Part shown: positions 46,932-57,766 of the stretch, piece by piece
How the letters are laid out: each line of letters starts with the position of its first letter
How positions within the stretch are numbered: the first letter of the stretch is position 1
Assembly (NCBI GenBank): GCA_964247055.1
Contig: OZ176054.1
Location: 1,488,001 to 1,552,000, forward strand
DNA from: Paragordius varius
Taxonomy: Eukaryota > Nematomorpha
Direction: 5' to 3'
Length of the DNA stretch: 64,000 nucleotides
Translations under genes and position numbers: made by a program
The notes under the pieces: model-generated
Database searches by the model: none
Seen by the model: the letters and a program-made list of their open reading frames with translations, nothing else
Told to the model about the DNA's origin: nothing

Positions 46932-48129
46932 CCCTAGATCCTTATTGAACAATTTGTTTCTAGCCATATCTTTAAATTAAATTCGCCCAACTTTTGGGAA
47001 CCACTTTAAAAAGAAAAATATCTTAAAAAAATTGGGAATAAATTGCCACCATTTTATTACTTAAAAATTTTTTAAAACTTATCATACAACTCTTAATTTT
47101 ATACAAAGAATTAGGCATGTGTTTTTCGCCAAATCTTTTTATTAGAAATCACAATAATCAGTCAAATTTTGTGGTGGTCTTTTAATATTATTAATATTTG
47201 GATTTAATATAATGAGTAAATAATATGATTTTACCTTATATATACTAAGAAAGGGGCTTTATCAAATATTTTGTGCGGCTCACAAAAAATTTGGTATAGA
47301 TTAATACGGAATTTAATGATTTCCGAAAATATTCTATTCGAATTCAATGATTGGTAATTCAGTAAATTAATAGGAGTTTGATTAAATTATTAGTTTTTAT
47401 ACAGTTTTATGATTGAACAATAAAATTTTGATAAAGGCTACTACATTTGTACAAATTTAATCCGTCGGTTTTCCAAAAAATGCTGCCCGCCAAGCTTTTT
47501 GTATTGGGCATTACTGTTATAAAAGGGTAATTCATTTTTGGGGAAAAATGAATAAATTAAAATGTAGGCAAATAAGGTTTGATCACGATGGACCCTTTCC
47601 AGAAGGGCTTTTTAATAAACAGCGCCTACACCAACTAGCTCATGCTAATCATTATTCACTTTTCTTATTGATAAATAGGCCCTAGTTTTTATGTTATAAT
47701 CACTAATAAAATAAATTTTATCATTTTATATTATTATTTAAATTATTTATTATATATTATTCAATAATTTAAAATTATTATAACCAATAAGTTTATTTAA
47801 ATATTTTACAAAAAGGGTCATCATGCGGATATTGACCCTTTTGATTTGAATCGGTGAGGGAAAAATGCTGTAAGCACCTAATCTTGTGTATTAGACAAAT
47901 ATCTATAATGCGCTTTCCCCCATAGTTAAGGTGACCAGATATTTTGAAGGAAAAAGCGGGACAAATCTGAGAAGGGGGGGTCATTGGGGGGTACAACCAA
48001 AATATTATACAAAAAATTTATTGTAATATTTATTTATTTTTAACACAAATAGATTAATATAAAAAAATTTGTACCTTACAGGTTGTTTGTACCTTATTCA
48101 ATAAATTTAGTGCACGAACAAAGGGTGAA

Positions 48130-48900
48130 GTGATTGTAATATTCCAGAAAAAAATAATAAAGACGAAATCATCACAAAGTGCGCTGGGTGATGCAAGAAG
48201 CGGCACAAAAAATATTTTTAACAATTTAGCGAATAATCTTAATCAAAACATTATTGGTAGATACACAACGCTATTCAAACAGCTACTGATTTGTTACCCC
48301 TGGATGTGGAAAATATAGATGTTAAAATGCTTGGATATTGTAGAACTGTTGGTTCTTTTGTCAGTGATTGAAATATTTATAAAAATGTGATCTCCTAGAA
48401 TCCTATTTTTATCACAGGACAAATATCAAAATTCCAAGTCAAAAAAGGTTAGAAAATAATTTTATACCATTACCTAATCGCAATATTATAAAGCATCCAG
48501 AAAAACAAGGCTCAATGAATAGCCAGAATATAAAAATGTTTTATACAAACAGAAACGATTATTTGGAAGACAAGATGGTGCACAATGACACTTTTTTATG
48601 AAGTCTCACTATTAAATAAATATATTGAATGAAAACTTATATTATGGACAACAGAAAAAAATACTTAGGATAGAAATGGTTATAATAATCATTTTTAAAC
48701 AAATAATGTTCCATACAATAATATTTTAATTGTAGAAATTGCATTATCCTTACCTGAACCACTGCTATTGAACGCGTTTTTTCACAGTAAATAAAGTAAG
48801 GAAAATCAAATTTAAATGTTGAATAAGTGTCATTTTATGTGTTCAAATATAATTTGACAAATTATGAAGACTTATACAATATTTTAAGTAATTTTGTTTA
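48130..48900 (+). pseudogene. Inverted partial copy of the same hAT transposase
   Basis: The plus strand near 48250-48330 matches the reverse complement of 49890-49960 (both contain ACAACGCTATTCAAACAGCT). The plus strand near 48745-48880 matches the dimerisation domain of the minus-strand copy (TAIERVF, KSNLNVE). It is shorter and riddled with stops. The 62-codon frame at 48130-48318 is part of it. Confidence 0.6.
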
Positions 48901-48940
48901 TTTTTTAACATAAAAACTTTATAAATATGAGAAATATATT

Positions 48941-50640
48941 TTATTCTTTGGTATATTTTTTGTTTGAGTGAATGCGTTTTAGCAGATTGTCATCATTTTT
49001 TAAAATATTGTAGAAGTATTCACAAGAATTTGTCAAATTATATTTGACAGATAAAACGGCCTTTAAAGGTTCAACATTTAAATTTGATTTTTCCGATGTC
49101 CACACCTGATTTACTGTGGAAAAAACGCGCTCAATAGCAGCGTTGGTTCCAGGTAAAGATAGTGAAAATTCCACAATTTTTTAAATATTATTGTATGTAA
49201 TATAGTTGGCTTCAAAATGATGAAATATTTCCAACCATTTATTTTCTACTGTAATTTTTTTTGTCCATAATTTAAGTTTTTCATTTTTGATATATCTTTT
49301 AACTAAGAATTTTTGGGAACAGTTATAATCAAATGATTTTTGAACATCGCACCAATTAAATTATGGTTTTTAGGTTATCCAATGAAAATGATCAATTTCA
49401 TTGCATTGCCAGTCTTTCAAATAATCTTTACAGTTTGTAAACATTTTTATATGGTACAGGAGATCTTGGCGATTTATTAAGCCTTTTTTTTTAATTATTT
49501 ATATTGCGGATGTTTAATGGTATAAAATTATTTTCTAACCTTTCTTGACATTGGAATTAGGTTCTAACTTAATTAACTAATTCAATTGCCGAAATTTTGT
49601 CACCTTCTATCAATTTAATAACATTTTGAAAAAGAGAAGCTTTATTATTTAGGGACTCTAACCATATTTTTGAAGAATCACTTTCAAAAAACTTTTCCAA
49701 AGTTGTAGGACATTTGTCCTGTGATAAAAAATAGGATATTAAAGGATTATACATATTTAAAATTCTTTTGATTGGCAGAAGAGCTAACCAACGAGTTTTA
49801 CAATATCCAAGCATTTTTTCATATTAAACTTCTGCATTTTCACAGAATTCTTTAAGCGTTTCAACGCGTACCGTGTATATATAAAAAAGATATATATTTT
49901 AATAACTAAATTTTCCACATCTAGGGGTAGCAAATCAGTAGCTGTTTGAATAGCGTTGTGTAAATGCCACCCAACGCCAATAATGTTTTAGTTAAGATTA
50001 TCTGTAATTTATGAAAAATATTTTTCCCCTCCTTGTTTTCCACCGAATTTCGTAATGGTATCAGCGAAATGCGATGATTTTGCCTTTTAAATTATTATTT
50101 TCTAAAATATTTATTATTGAAGTAAAACATATGTCAGAATTCACACCGGGTAGCGAAATATAACCTAAAATTTTAATTACTCCAGTTTCAGGATCATCTA
50201 ATTAAAGTGGGAAATAATTTTGTTTCCTAGTGAGATGCATCAAAGTATAGCGATATGAAATTCATTTTCAGTAAATCTTTTTGTATTTCAGAAAATGCAT
50301 GTGGCGAAAGGACATTGCATTCAATGGCTTCAGCCCTTGTACGGGTACATATAGATTTTTTATTGAATAAGGTGCGAATAACATGTGAGGTACAGTCCAT
50401 AGATCTGAAGGAATGATTGTGATTAACGGCGTGAAAAGATAACACGCCCTCAGCTAGTGCCAAATTCATTTGTTCCTCTCCAAAAGCGATTTTTCGAAAA
50501 AAATCGCTCATTTTATAAGATGATGCCCCCATATCTAAACATTTTTTATGTTTCTGTGTTTCCATATGCTTTGTAATATCATGCTTGCCGCCATGTGCTA
50601 GGGTGAATTCCCCCTCGCACATAAGACATTTAACAGATGA
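48941..50640 (-). pseudogene. hAT transposase, broken into three frames
   Basis: Three minus-strand frames are in family order. At 50622-50227 a BED-type finger (C-x-x-C before GGKHDITKHMETQKH) and a first Asp in SLYFDAS are visible. At 49814-49569 comes LGYCKTRWLALLPIKRIL with a following ESLNNKASLFQNVIKLI. At 49174-48941 the hAT dimerisation domain reads LPGTNAAIERVFSTVNQVW. The gaps between frames contain stops and deletions. This is a BED/hAT transposase of a type common in insect genomes, from my knowledge of the motifs. It may have died recently: long stretches remain open. Confidence 0.65.
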
Positions 50641-50786
50641 TTCATTCTTCGTTTTTTTGATAAAAGGTAAAATCTTTCATTAATTCATCGTTGAATTTAC
50701 AACCTCTTTTTGTGCTCATATTTATAAACTACTATTAGTATAATAAATATTATATTACCTTAATTTTCTAGAATAAACGTGTAAGG

Positions 50787-51015
50787 TACCGATTTGTGGT
50801 ATCTGTTTGTCTTTAAACCTACCGATTTGTGGTATTAATTTGGCTTTAATAATGTTGGCAAGTAATAAAACTAAAATATTAGTATAATAAATATTATATT
50901 ACCTTAATTTTCTGGAATAAATGTGTAAGGTACCGATTTGTGGTATCAATTTGTCTTTTAAGCTACCGATTTTTGGTATTAATTTGTCTTTTAATCTAGA
51001 GATTTGTGGTATAAA
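50787..51015. repeat. Subterminal 33-bp repeats in the hAT element
   Basis: TACCGATTTGTGGTAT or near variants occur at 50787, 50820, 50931, 50964 and 50997, in two clusters spaced 33 bp internally. They lie between the 5' end of the transposase (50.64 kb) and the element end (51308). Repeats in this position in hAT elements can be transposase-binding or promoter sites. Confidence 0.6.
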
Positions 51016-51372
51016 CTTGGCTTTTTGTTAATGATGACAGTAGTAGTAGGAAGCAAAGTGTATAATCATAAGATATAAATTCGAAAAAAATAAATATTTT
51101 AATTTAAAAATAAAAAATTTTAATTTAAAATTGAATAGGTTTTAAAGATATTTAATGATAAAAAATATAATAAAAAATTATTTGTATTAAAAAAATTTTT
51201 TTTATATAATCGTGAAAAAGCGGGACATTTTTAAAACGTAATGGGACGCGGGACAAAGTGTGAAAAAGCGGGACTGTCCCGTCAAAAGCGGGACGTCTGG
51301 TCACCTTACCCATAGTATTTCGACTATGAGGGAAAGGTATAGGCCATTATCCGCATAGTAACCCTTTTGTAA

Positions 51373-54076
51373 TCTATATACATTTTTAAAAATGAAAAAT
51401 GCTGGCTTTGTGATCTGTTCCCGGATAACCGGTAGACTTATTCAAATCCAATCGAAAAAATATAATTAATAATGAATGCCCCGACAATAGCTTGGTCCTT
51501 TTTTGAATTAAGCAGCCAGTCTAAGCCCACCCCGTGTAAAAAACGGTTTTTTTGGAAACAGAAGTCCACAAAAATCGTGTCTTTGAGACAATTTTCCGGA
51601 ACACGTGTTGGACCATTTGATTTCCAATAAATTTTTTTTACTTTTTTTGATCGCGCCGAACATAGTCGGCTCGCTTTTTTAATTTAGGCCCTTTATTTAC
51701 CTGCTCCCCCCGTAAAATGCCATTTTTTTCCATAAAAACCAAGTCCACAAAAATAATTTTTTTTAATCTATTTTTCGCTTAGGATATGAGAGTATATATT
51801 TAAGGAGGATTCCAGGTATTCCCTGTTAAAAGGCAAAAATTTTAGTCGTGCGTTTTTTATATATTGACTGCTGGGTAACGAAATATCCGCTAAAAACTGT
51901 CCCATCAATTCTAAATAGCGTGGCTTTGGAGCTAAATTTCAAAAAACTATGGGACCATATGAGTTCAATAGGTATTTAAAATATTACCCATAAAAAGGCT
52001 AAAATTTAAGTAGAGGGGTTATATTAAATTATTCCTTAATAAGGCCTATAGAAAAATGCGCCACCATAAAATACTTTTTGGTTTTGATGCAATTTTTCGA
52101 AAATCCCAGAGCATATAGAATCAATCATTCCAGGTATTACCATAAAGACAAAAATTATAATCAAGCGTTTTTTTGTTTCGCCCCTCGTTAGGGGGTTACC
52201 CGCGTAAAACTGCGTCACGATATCGATACAGCATGCATTTGGAGCCAAATTTGAGAAAATCTATGAGTCTTATAGGAACATATACCATAATAATTCCAGA
52301 AATTCCCCATATAAAGGCAAAAATTTTATCCAACGCTTTTTTATACCTGCCCCTGGGAAAGGAGCTAACCGCCAAAAACTGCGCCACTATATTTCCGTTG
52401 TTTTTGAGCTAATTTACAAAATATTTATGAAGCCTTATGAGCTTTTTAAAAGCTTGAAATATTACCCTTAACTAAGTAATAAAGGTTAGGCATTTTTTCA
52501 TTAGCCGTTATTTGGGGCTTTTATGCGCTAAAAATATGCCATCTATATAGATTATTTAGTGTTGAGGTATTTTTTCGAAAAACCCAAGAGACGATGGTAT
52601 CAAAGATGATTCCAAATATTTACCCTATAAAGGCTTTAACTCAGCGCTTTTTTCAAATAGGTATAGGAGAGAGAACATTCAATAATTTTAGGCAGGGCTT
52701 CGTGATAAAAATACAATTTAACAAAAAATGTTTTTTAACTTGTAAAATATTGTTATGAATAAAAATGACAATCATCGTAGATAAATATATCATAAAATCT
52801 TCTGGTTCGGAAAGACTTTATACCAGCATTTCTATTCCGATCATTATATTCCATATGTTTATATAAAATAAATGCCGGCTTTATCTGTTTCCGGAAAACC
52901 GGTAGACCAATTCAATTCCAAATGTCAAAAAATTTAATCATTAATTAATGCCCGTTCAATAGCTTGGCCCTTTTTTTGAATTAGGCTCCCAGTTCGGACC
53001 CACCAAATCAGAGCACAAAAATCGTGTCTTTGAAACTTCCCGGAAAACGTTTAGGACCATTCTCAAATATGATTTTTTTTACTTTTTTTTTAATTTCCCG
53101 AACATGTCGGCTTACTTTTTTAATTTAGGCTCTCTTTTTACCCGCTCCCCCCGTAAAATGCCATTTTTTTCAGAAATAAATAATTTTTTGCCCAGGGTAT
53201 GAGACTGTTAAAATTCAATGAGGTTCCAGGTATTTCCTGTTAAAAGGCAAGAATTTTAGTCATTTGAATCAAGAAGCTATTAATCACACAAAACGAAACG
53301 TTTTTTTAATATTGGCTGCTGGATAAACGATAGCCGCTAAAACTGTGCCACTACATAGAAATTGCATTGTTTTGGAACTAATTTACAGAAAATTTATGAA
53401 GCCATATGAGCTCATTATAAGCTTGATATAGTCAAATTTAAAGCCTTTATGCCCTAAATTTACGCAATCATATAATTATTTAGTGTTGAGGTATTTTTTC
53501 AAATAACCCATGAGACGATGGTATCAAAGATGATTCCAAATATTTGCCATATAAAGGCAAAAAATTTTACTTAGCGCTTTTCCCATATAGGTCTATGGAT
53601 AGGGGTATGGTTTAAAACTGAGACGCCATACAAAAATGGCGTAGTTTTGGAGCTGATTTTCAAAAAACTTAAGAAGCCATACGAGTTCAGTTAAACATAT
53701 TTCTGGGGAATTTATATAATATCATTCTTCCTTTTAAACAGGGACCATAAATGATTTACTTTCTATATCCTTTGATCCCAGCTGCTTGAACACCGTTTCA
53801 AAATAAAACTTTTAATGATTTTGTAAAGTGAATATCTAAAAATAAATCCAAGGTAGTTGAATATTAACTTTATAAGGGACAGTTTAAATATGGCCAGTTT
53901 CGACTAAACAATATTTGAGTCTATGCGAAAACCCGTAAAAGAATAATTAAAAACATTCTTATTATTAAATATGTTTTTTATTATTTTTTTTATCTCCATT
54001 AACTCTATTTATTGCAAATTATTAAGAATAATTATCGGTGAGACTACGTCCCAACGAAGCGTGACAGAGCCAGCTA
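51373..54076 (+). mobile_element. Helitron-like copies, second locus
   Basis: A|TCTATATACATTTTTAAAAATG at 51373 and a second start-like block near 52855 are followed by CCGGATAACCGG or CCGGAAAACCGG, CATAGTCGGCTCGC and 310-bp units (anchors near 51806, 52126, 52605, 53217, 53545). The right end near 54040-54076 reads GACTACGTCCCAACGAAGCG...CCAGCTAG, a plausible CTAG terminus, but the next base is G rather than T. Minus-strand and plus-strand frames at 52036-52412 are chance frames in this repeat. Confidence 0.5.
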
Positions 54077-54189
54077 GGATCTAAATTTACTATGAATCAG
54101 AAAATGTTATAGAAATTTATAAAAAATGTAGATTTATTTTTGTCAATCTCTCAAAACCGAAATAATCCTGATTAATATTATCAACAAAA

Positions 54190-55062
54190 TTTCTAGGTGA
54201 TTTTTCGAAGAAACTATTACTTTTCTTTTATATTTGTTGGGGTCGTTAAGAAGCTTGCAATCATAAATGGGGTCGGGAACTACAAAAGTTTAAGAAGCCC
54301 TGATTTAAGGTTTGCAGACGATACCACTCTTATAGCTGAAAGTGTAAATGATTTAGAATTGATCGAAGAGATTCGAAAAGAAATATTGAGTTATGGTCTT
54401 ATGCTTTAACCCTAACAAAACCAAAATATTATGTACTGGAGAAAAGCCTACAATTATTATAGAGGGAGTGGAAATAGAAATAGTTCAACAGTTAACGTTT
54501 TTCGGCGCAGTAATTTCAGAGGATGGGTCTTCAACTCCTGACATCAGAAAGAGAATAGGATTGGGTAAAGAAGCGATGACCAAACTAATAAAGATTTGGA
54601 AAAACAAAAGCGTAGGAGTTAAAACCAAAAAAGGATTACTCTACTGTTTCGTTCTCCCTGTCACCACATATGGATGTGAGAGCTGGACTCTCAGAAAAAG
54701 AGACAAAGAAAGGCTCATGGCTTTCAAAAGGAGCTGCTGGCGTAGGATGCTAGGATACACCTGGAAGGATAAAATTAAGAATGGAAATCTAACTACAGAA
54801 ATAAAGCCTAAAACAAACATCCTGGTAATAATTCTAAAAAGAAAGTTAACATATTTTGGTCATGTCATGCAATCGAATTCTCTAGAGAAAGATACAATGT
54901 TTGGGAAGGTAGAAGGACAAAGGAAACGAGGCTGACCACTGATGAGGTGGTTGGATATGATAAAAGAGGAGACTTAAATGACATTACGATCTCACTAGCG
55001 GTAAAAGATAGAAGAAAGTGGAAAGAAATATTTACTACTTAGAAATAACCAACCAACCTATG
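54190..55062 (+). mobile_element. LINE 3' fragment with reverse-transcriptase remnant
   Basis: Three frames joined by two frameshifts. 54197-54409 has SPDLRFADDTTLIAES, where FADD is the reverse-transcriptase catalytic block. 54393-54935 has FNPNKTKILCTGEKP, TFFGAVISEDGSS, RKRIGLGKEAM, TYGCESWTL and SCWRRMLGY. After about 54935, RPLMRWLDMIKEE and DRRKWKEIFTT end at TAG near 55039. The tail is AACCAACCAACC. This matches the C-terminal half of Jockey/CR1-type LINE polymerases. The 5' half is absent. Confidence 0.75.
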
Positions 55063-55067
55063 GATAG

Positions 55068-55512
55068 AAGTCTACAGGTTTAAAACTGAGATGCGGTACA
55101 AAAATGGCCTGGTTTCGGAGCTAATTTTCAAAAAACCCAAGAAGCCTTACGAGTTCATTTTTAAGCACATTTCTGTGGAATTCGTATATATTCTTTCCCT
55201 AAAAGGAACCACAAATGATTAACTTTTTATATCCCTTGATCACAGCCATGTGAACACAATTTAAAAAAATAAAGATTTTAACCATGATTTCCTAAAACAA
55301 AAATCTTAATATAAATCTAATGATAATTGATTAACTTTAATAAGAGACAGATGGTCGATTTCGTTATACATTATTTGAGTATATGCGAAAACCCGTAAAA
55401 GAATAATTAAAGACATTGTTTTTATTAAATATATTTATTATTTTTTTATTTCCATTACCTAGAAATAATTATCGGTGAGACTACGTCATAACGAAGCGTG
55501 GCAGGGCCATAA
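55068..55512 (+). repeat. Second copy of the Helitron-like 3' segment
   Basis: From TGGATAGAAGTCT to AACGAAGCGTGGCAGGGCCA this parallels 53590-54068 (TGGATAGGGGTATGG to AACGAAGCGTGACAGAGCCA). The LINE fragment therefore lies between two direct copies. 55513-56008 shows no gene. Confidence 0.6.
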
Positions 55513-56008
55513 TACATAAAATTAAAATATTTTGTTAATTAAATTGGTACTATTTTTTATTTATATATAAAAACACAATACACCGAAAAAATATCCTGAT
55601 AAAATATATACTCTTAAATAAATATATATTTTAATGATGCCTTTGGTTATGGCCCTTTAAATGATAAAGGTACGACTTTTGTGGTAACTGTTCTATATCA
55701 AAAATCAGCCAAATTTATGCACATTTTATTAAATTAAATTTTTTGGTGAAAGCTAAATATGTTTTACTCTAAGAAATTCATTATTATATTAAAATTATAT
55801 AAAAAAAATTATTAAAAAAATTAATTTCAGATGAGGGTCCAAAAAATTTTGGAGCGGTCTAAAATTGGCAAGACTTCTTAAAATATTCATAAATGCCGAG
55901 ATTGCACAATATATTTGGATTTATTTGAAATTTGAAAACATAAATTTTAAAAATGATAAATTTCGCTTAAAAATTAATTTTAAGTAAATTTTGGTAGTTT
56001 TATGGTGT

Positions 56009-56577
56009 ACCATTTGCACTTCAAGAGTGTCCTACACTTCAAGTTAGTCCTTGAACATTTCAAGTTCGTCCTTGAACATTTCAAGTTCGTCCTTGAACAC
56101 TTCAAGTTGGTCCTTAAAATTTTTTAATTTTAATTTAACCATAATTTTTGCATTTATTTTTTTTATTTTATTATTTTTTAACCTAATTTTCTTTATTTAT
56201 CATATATTTATCGATTTAAAAATAAAAGTTATTATTGATAAAACACTTTTTTGTTTAATTGAACAAAATTATTAAATTTTAATGTTTTTGAAAAATTTTA
56301 ATTAATATCCCAGAAAACTTACATATTTTTTTATTTCGTGTTAAAATCTTATAAAATCTTAAATAATTAATAAAGATATACGGTTTCTCAAATATTAAAA
56401 GTTGATATCGATTTAAAATTTATGTTATATAATAGAAAATAGGTTAAAAACAATAAAATAGATGAATTATTTTCGATTTGATTGATAAAAGTTAAAAACA
56501 AAAAAAAGAAGGACCAACGTGAAGTGTTCAAGGACCAACTTGAAGTGTTAAAGGACACTCTTGAAGTGCAATGATAT
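56009..56577. mobile_element. Subrepeat MITE, CTTCAAG subfamily
   Basis: TACCATTTGCACTTCAAGAGTGTCC at the left and GGACACTCTTGAAGTGCAATG at the right are inverted ends. The left arm has about four TTCAAGTTSGTCCTTGAACA units and the right arm inverted ones (GAAGTGTTCAAGGACCAACT). The core matches the 60-kb copy (CGGTTTCTCAA). The frames at 56051-56275 and 56388-56648 are translations of these repeats. Confidence 0.75.
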
Positions 56578-57135
56578 ATTTTGAAGTCAAAAAAAACAAA
56601 ATTATAATTTTTTTTTAAAAAGAATTTAATGATGCTGAACATTTCCATGTCATTTAAATTTAATGGCTTTTGGCTTTATATAAAGTAAATATCTAAAACG
56701 ATGCAAATTAAATTTAAAATGTGATTAGCATCATCAAATTGTATGAAAAAAGTATTTTTATATTTTAAAATGCTTTTGTACCGCTTCTATCATGCATTAA
56801 AATGATATGAAGTATGTTTTGAATATATTTTGCTATAAATAATTTTGAACAAATAATGTAATGCATTATTTCAAAAATGTTTTTCTGATGTTATAACTTA
56901 TTTGCTTTTGTATACAGTTTATCATATTTTAAAGCATATATCTTTCAACAAAATAAATTTATTTAACAAAATGCGTGTTTGCCATTTTCTGACGCAGGAT
57001 TTTGGGGTAGTTTTTAATCCAGGGCCATAAAATTTTAATATTTAAACAAATATTTGCGATTTTACGATATCAAGCAATTAGCACAAAAAGTGCAAGTAAT
57101 TTACCTATATCACTCATAAGCCTTAAAATGGAACA

Positions 57136-57396
57136 ATGATCATGATACTTTTATTTATCATAATATACATATCTAATCAGGATGTATATAAAGCCGTTCC
57201 CTCATTTTGTGCGCAACGCTCAAGATACGAAACTACTTCAAAAATGAGATTGATGCGCTGTTGTAATAATAACCAGCCAAAAAAATGGGAAAACAAATGT
57301 TCAGAAACCTTGGTCACATGTAGAAATTATACAAAAAAGGGCAATATTTTCACAAACACAATAAATCAAATTAGAAATTTTATAAATCATATTTAA
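57136..57396 (+). CDS. Small possibly secreted Cys-containing ORF
   Basis: An 86-codon frame starts MIMILLFIIIYIS, a strongly hydrophobic N-terminus like a signal peptide. It continues as a polar, basic chain with five Cys (FCAQ, RCCNNN, NKCSE, VTCRN). Base composition is less AT-rich than the surroundings. It ends 370 bp before MYG1, on the same strand. I recognise no family, and an odd Cys number argues against a finished disulphide fold. It could be an exon of a larger gene or a chance frame. Confidence 0.3.
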   Translation: MIMILLFIIIYISNQDVYKAVPSFCAQRSRYETTSKMRLMRCCNNNQPKKWENKCSETLVTCRNYTKKGNIFTNTINQIRNFINHI

Positions 57397-57766
57397 AACT
57401 ATTACCCATTTAGGCGGTCCTATTTTCGGGGCATATTCATAAGCTTATTGGGCTGTCAAAACATTTAATTCAAGTCATTTAAGATAATAGGTTTAATATA
57501 GTTGGATATAAATAAAATACTTTAGTACATAATATAATTTTCTAATTATCCAAATTAAATAAATCAGTAATAAGCATAGGACAGAAGGATCACGAGTTCT
57601 AATATAGTAAAACATCATGTCTGATATTTTATTAAAAAAGATAATATCTGTTTTATTTTTACGATAAGTATAGGACTAAACTCCATAACATTACTATGAA
57701 TGCCCATAATACTTTGATTCTAAATGAATAGATCATATGCGCTTTTTATTATTTGTTAGTCAAAGC

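Larger units (their letters stand above)
47927..51308 (-). mobile_element. hAT element (GGTGACCAGA termini) with perfect 8-bp duplication
   Basis: Ends are TAAGGTGACCAGAT and GTCTGGTCACCTTA. The flanking 8-mer cccatagt is identical at 47919-47926 and 51309-51316. GCGGGACAAA/GCGGGAC blocks lie next to both ends. The interior holds transposase pieces in both orientations: minus strand 50622-48941 and plus strand about 48130-48900. Confidence 0.85.
47806..51372. mobile_element. Inverted-repeat element that received a hAT insertion
   Basis: TTACAAAAAGGGTCATCATGCGGATA at the left is mirrored by TATCCGCATAGTAACCCTTTTGTAA at the right. Inside this about 185-bp palindromic MITE sits the 3.4-kb hAT at 47927-51308. 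The right border touches the Helitron-like start at 51373. Confidence 0.55.
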
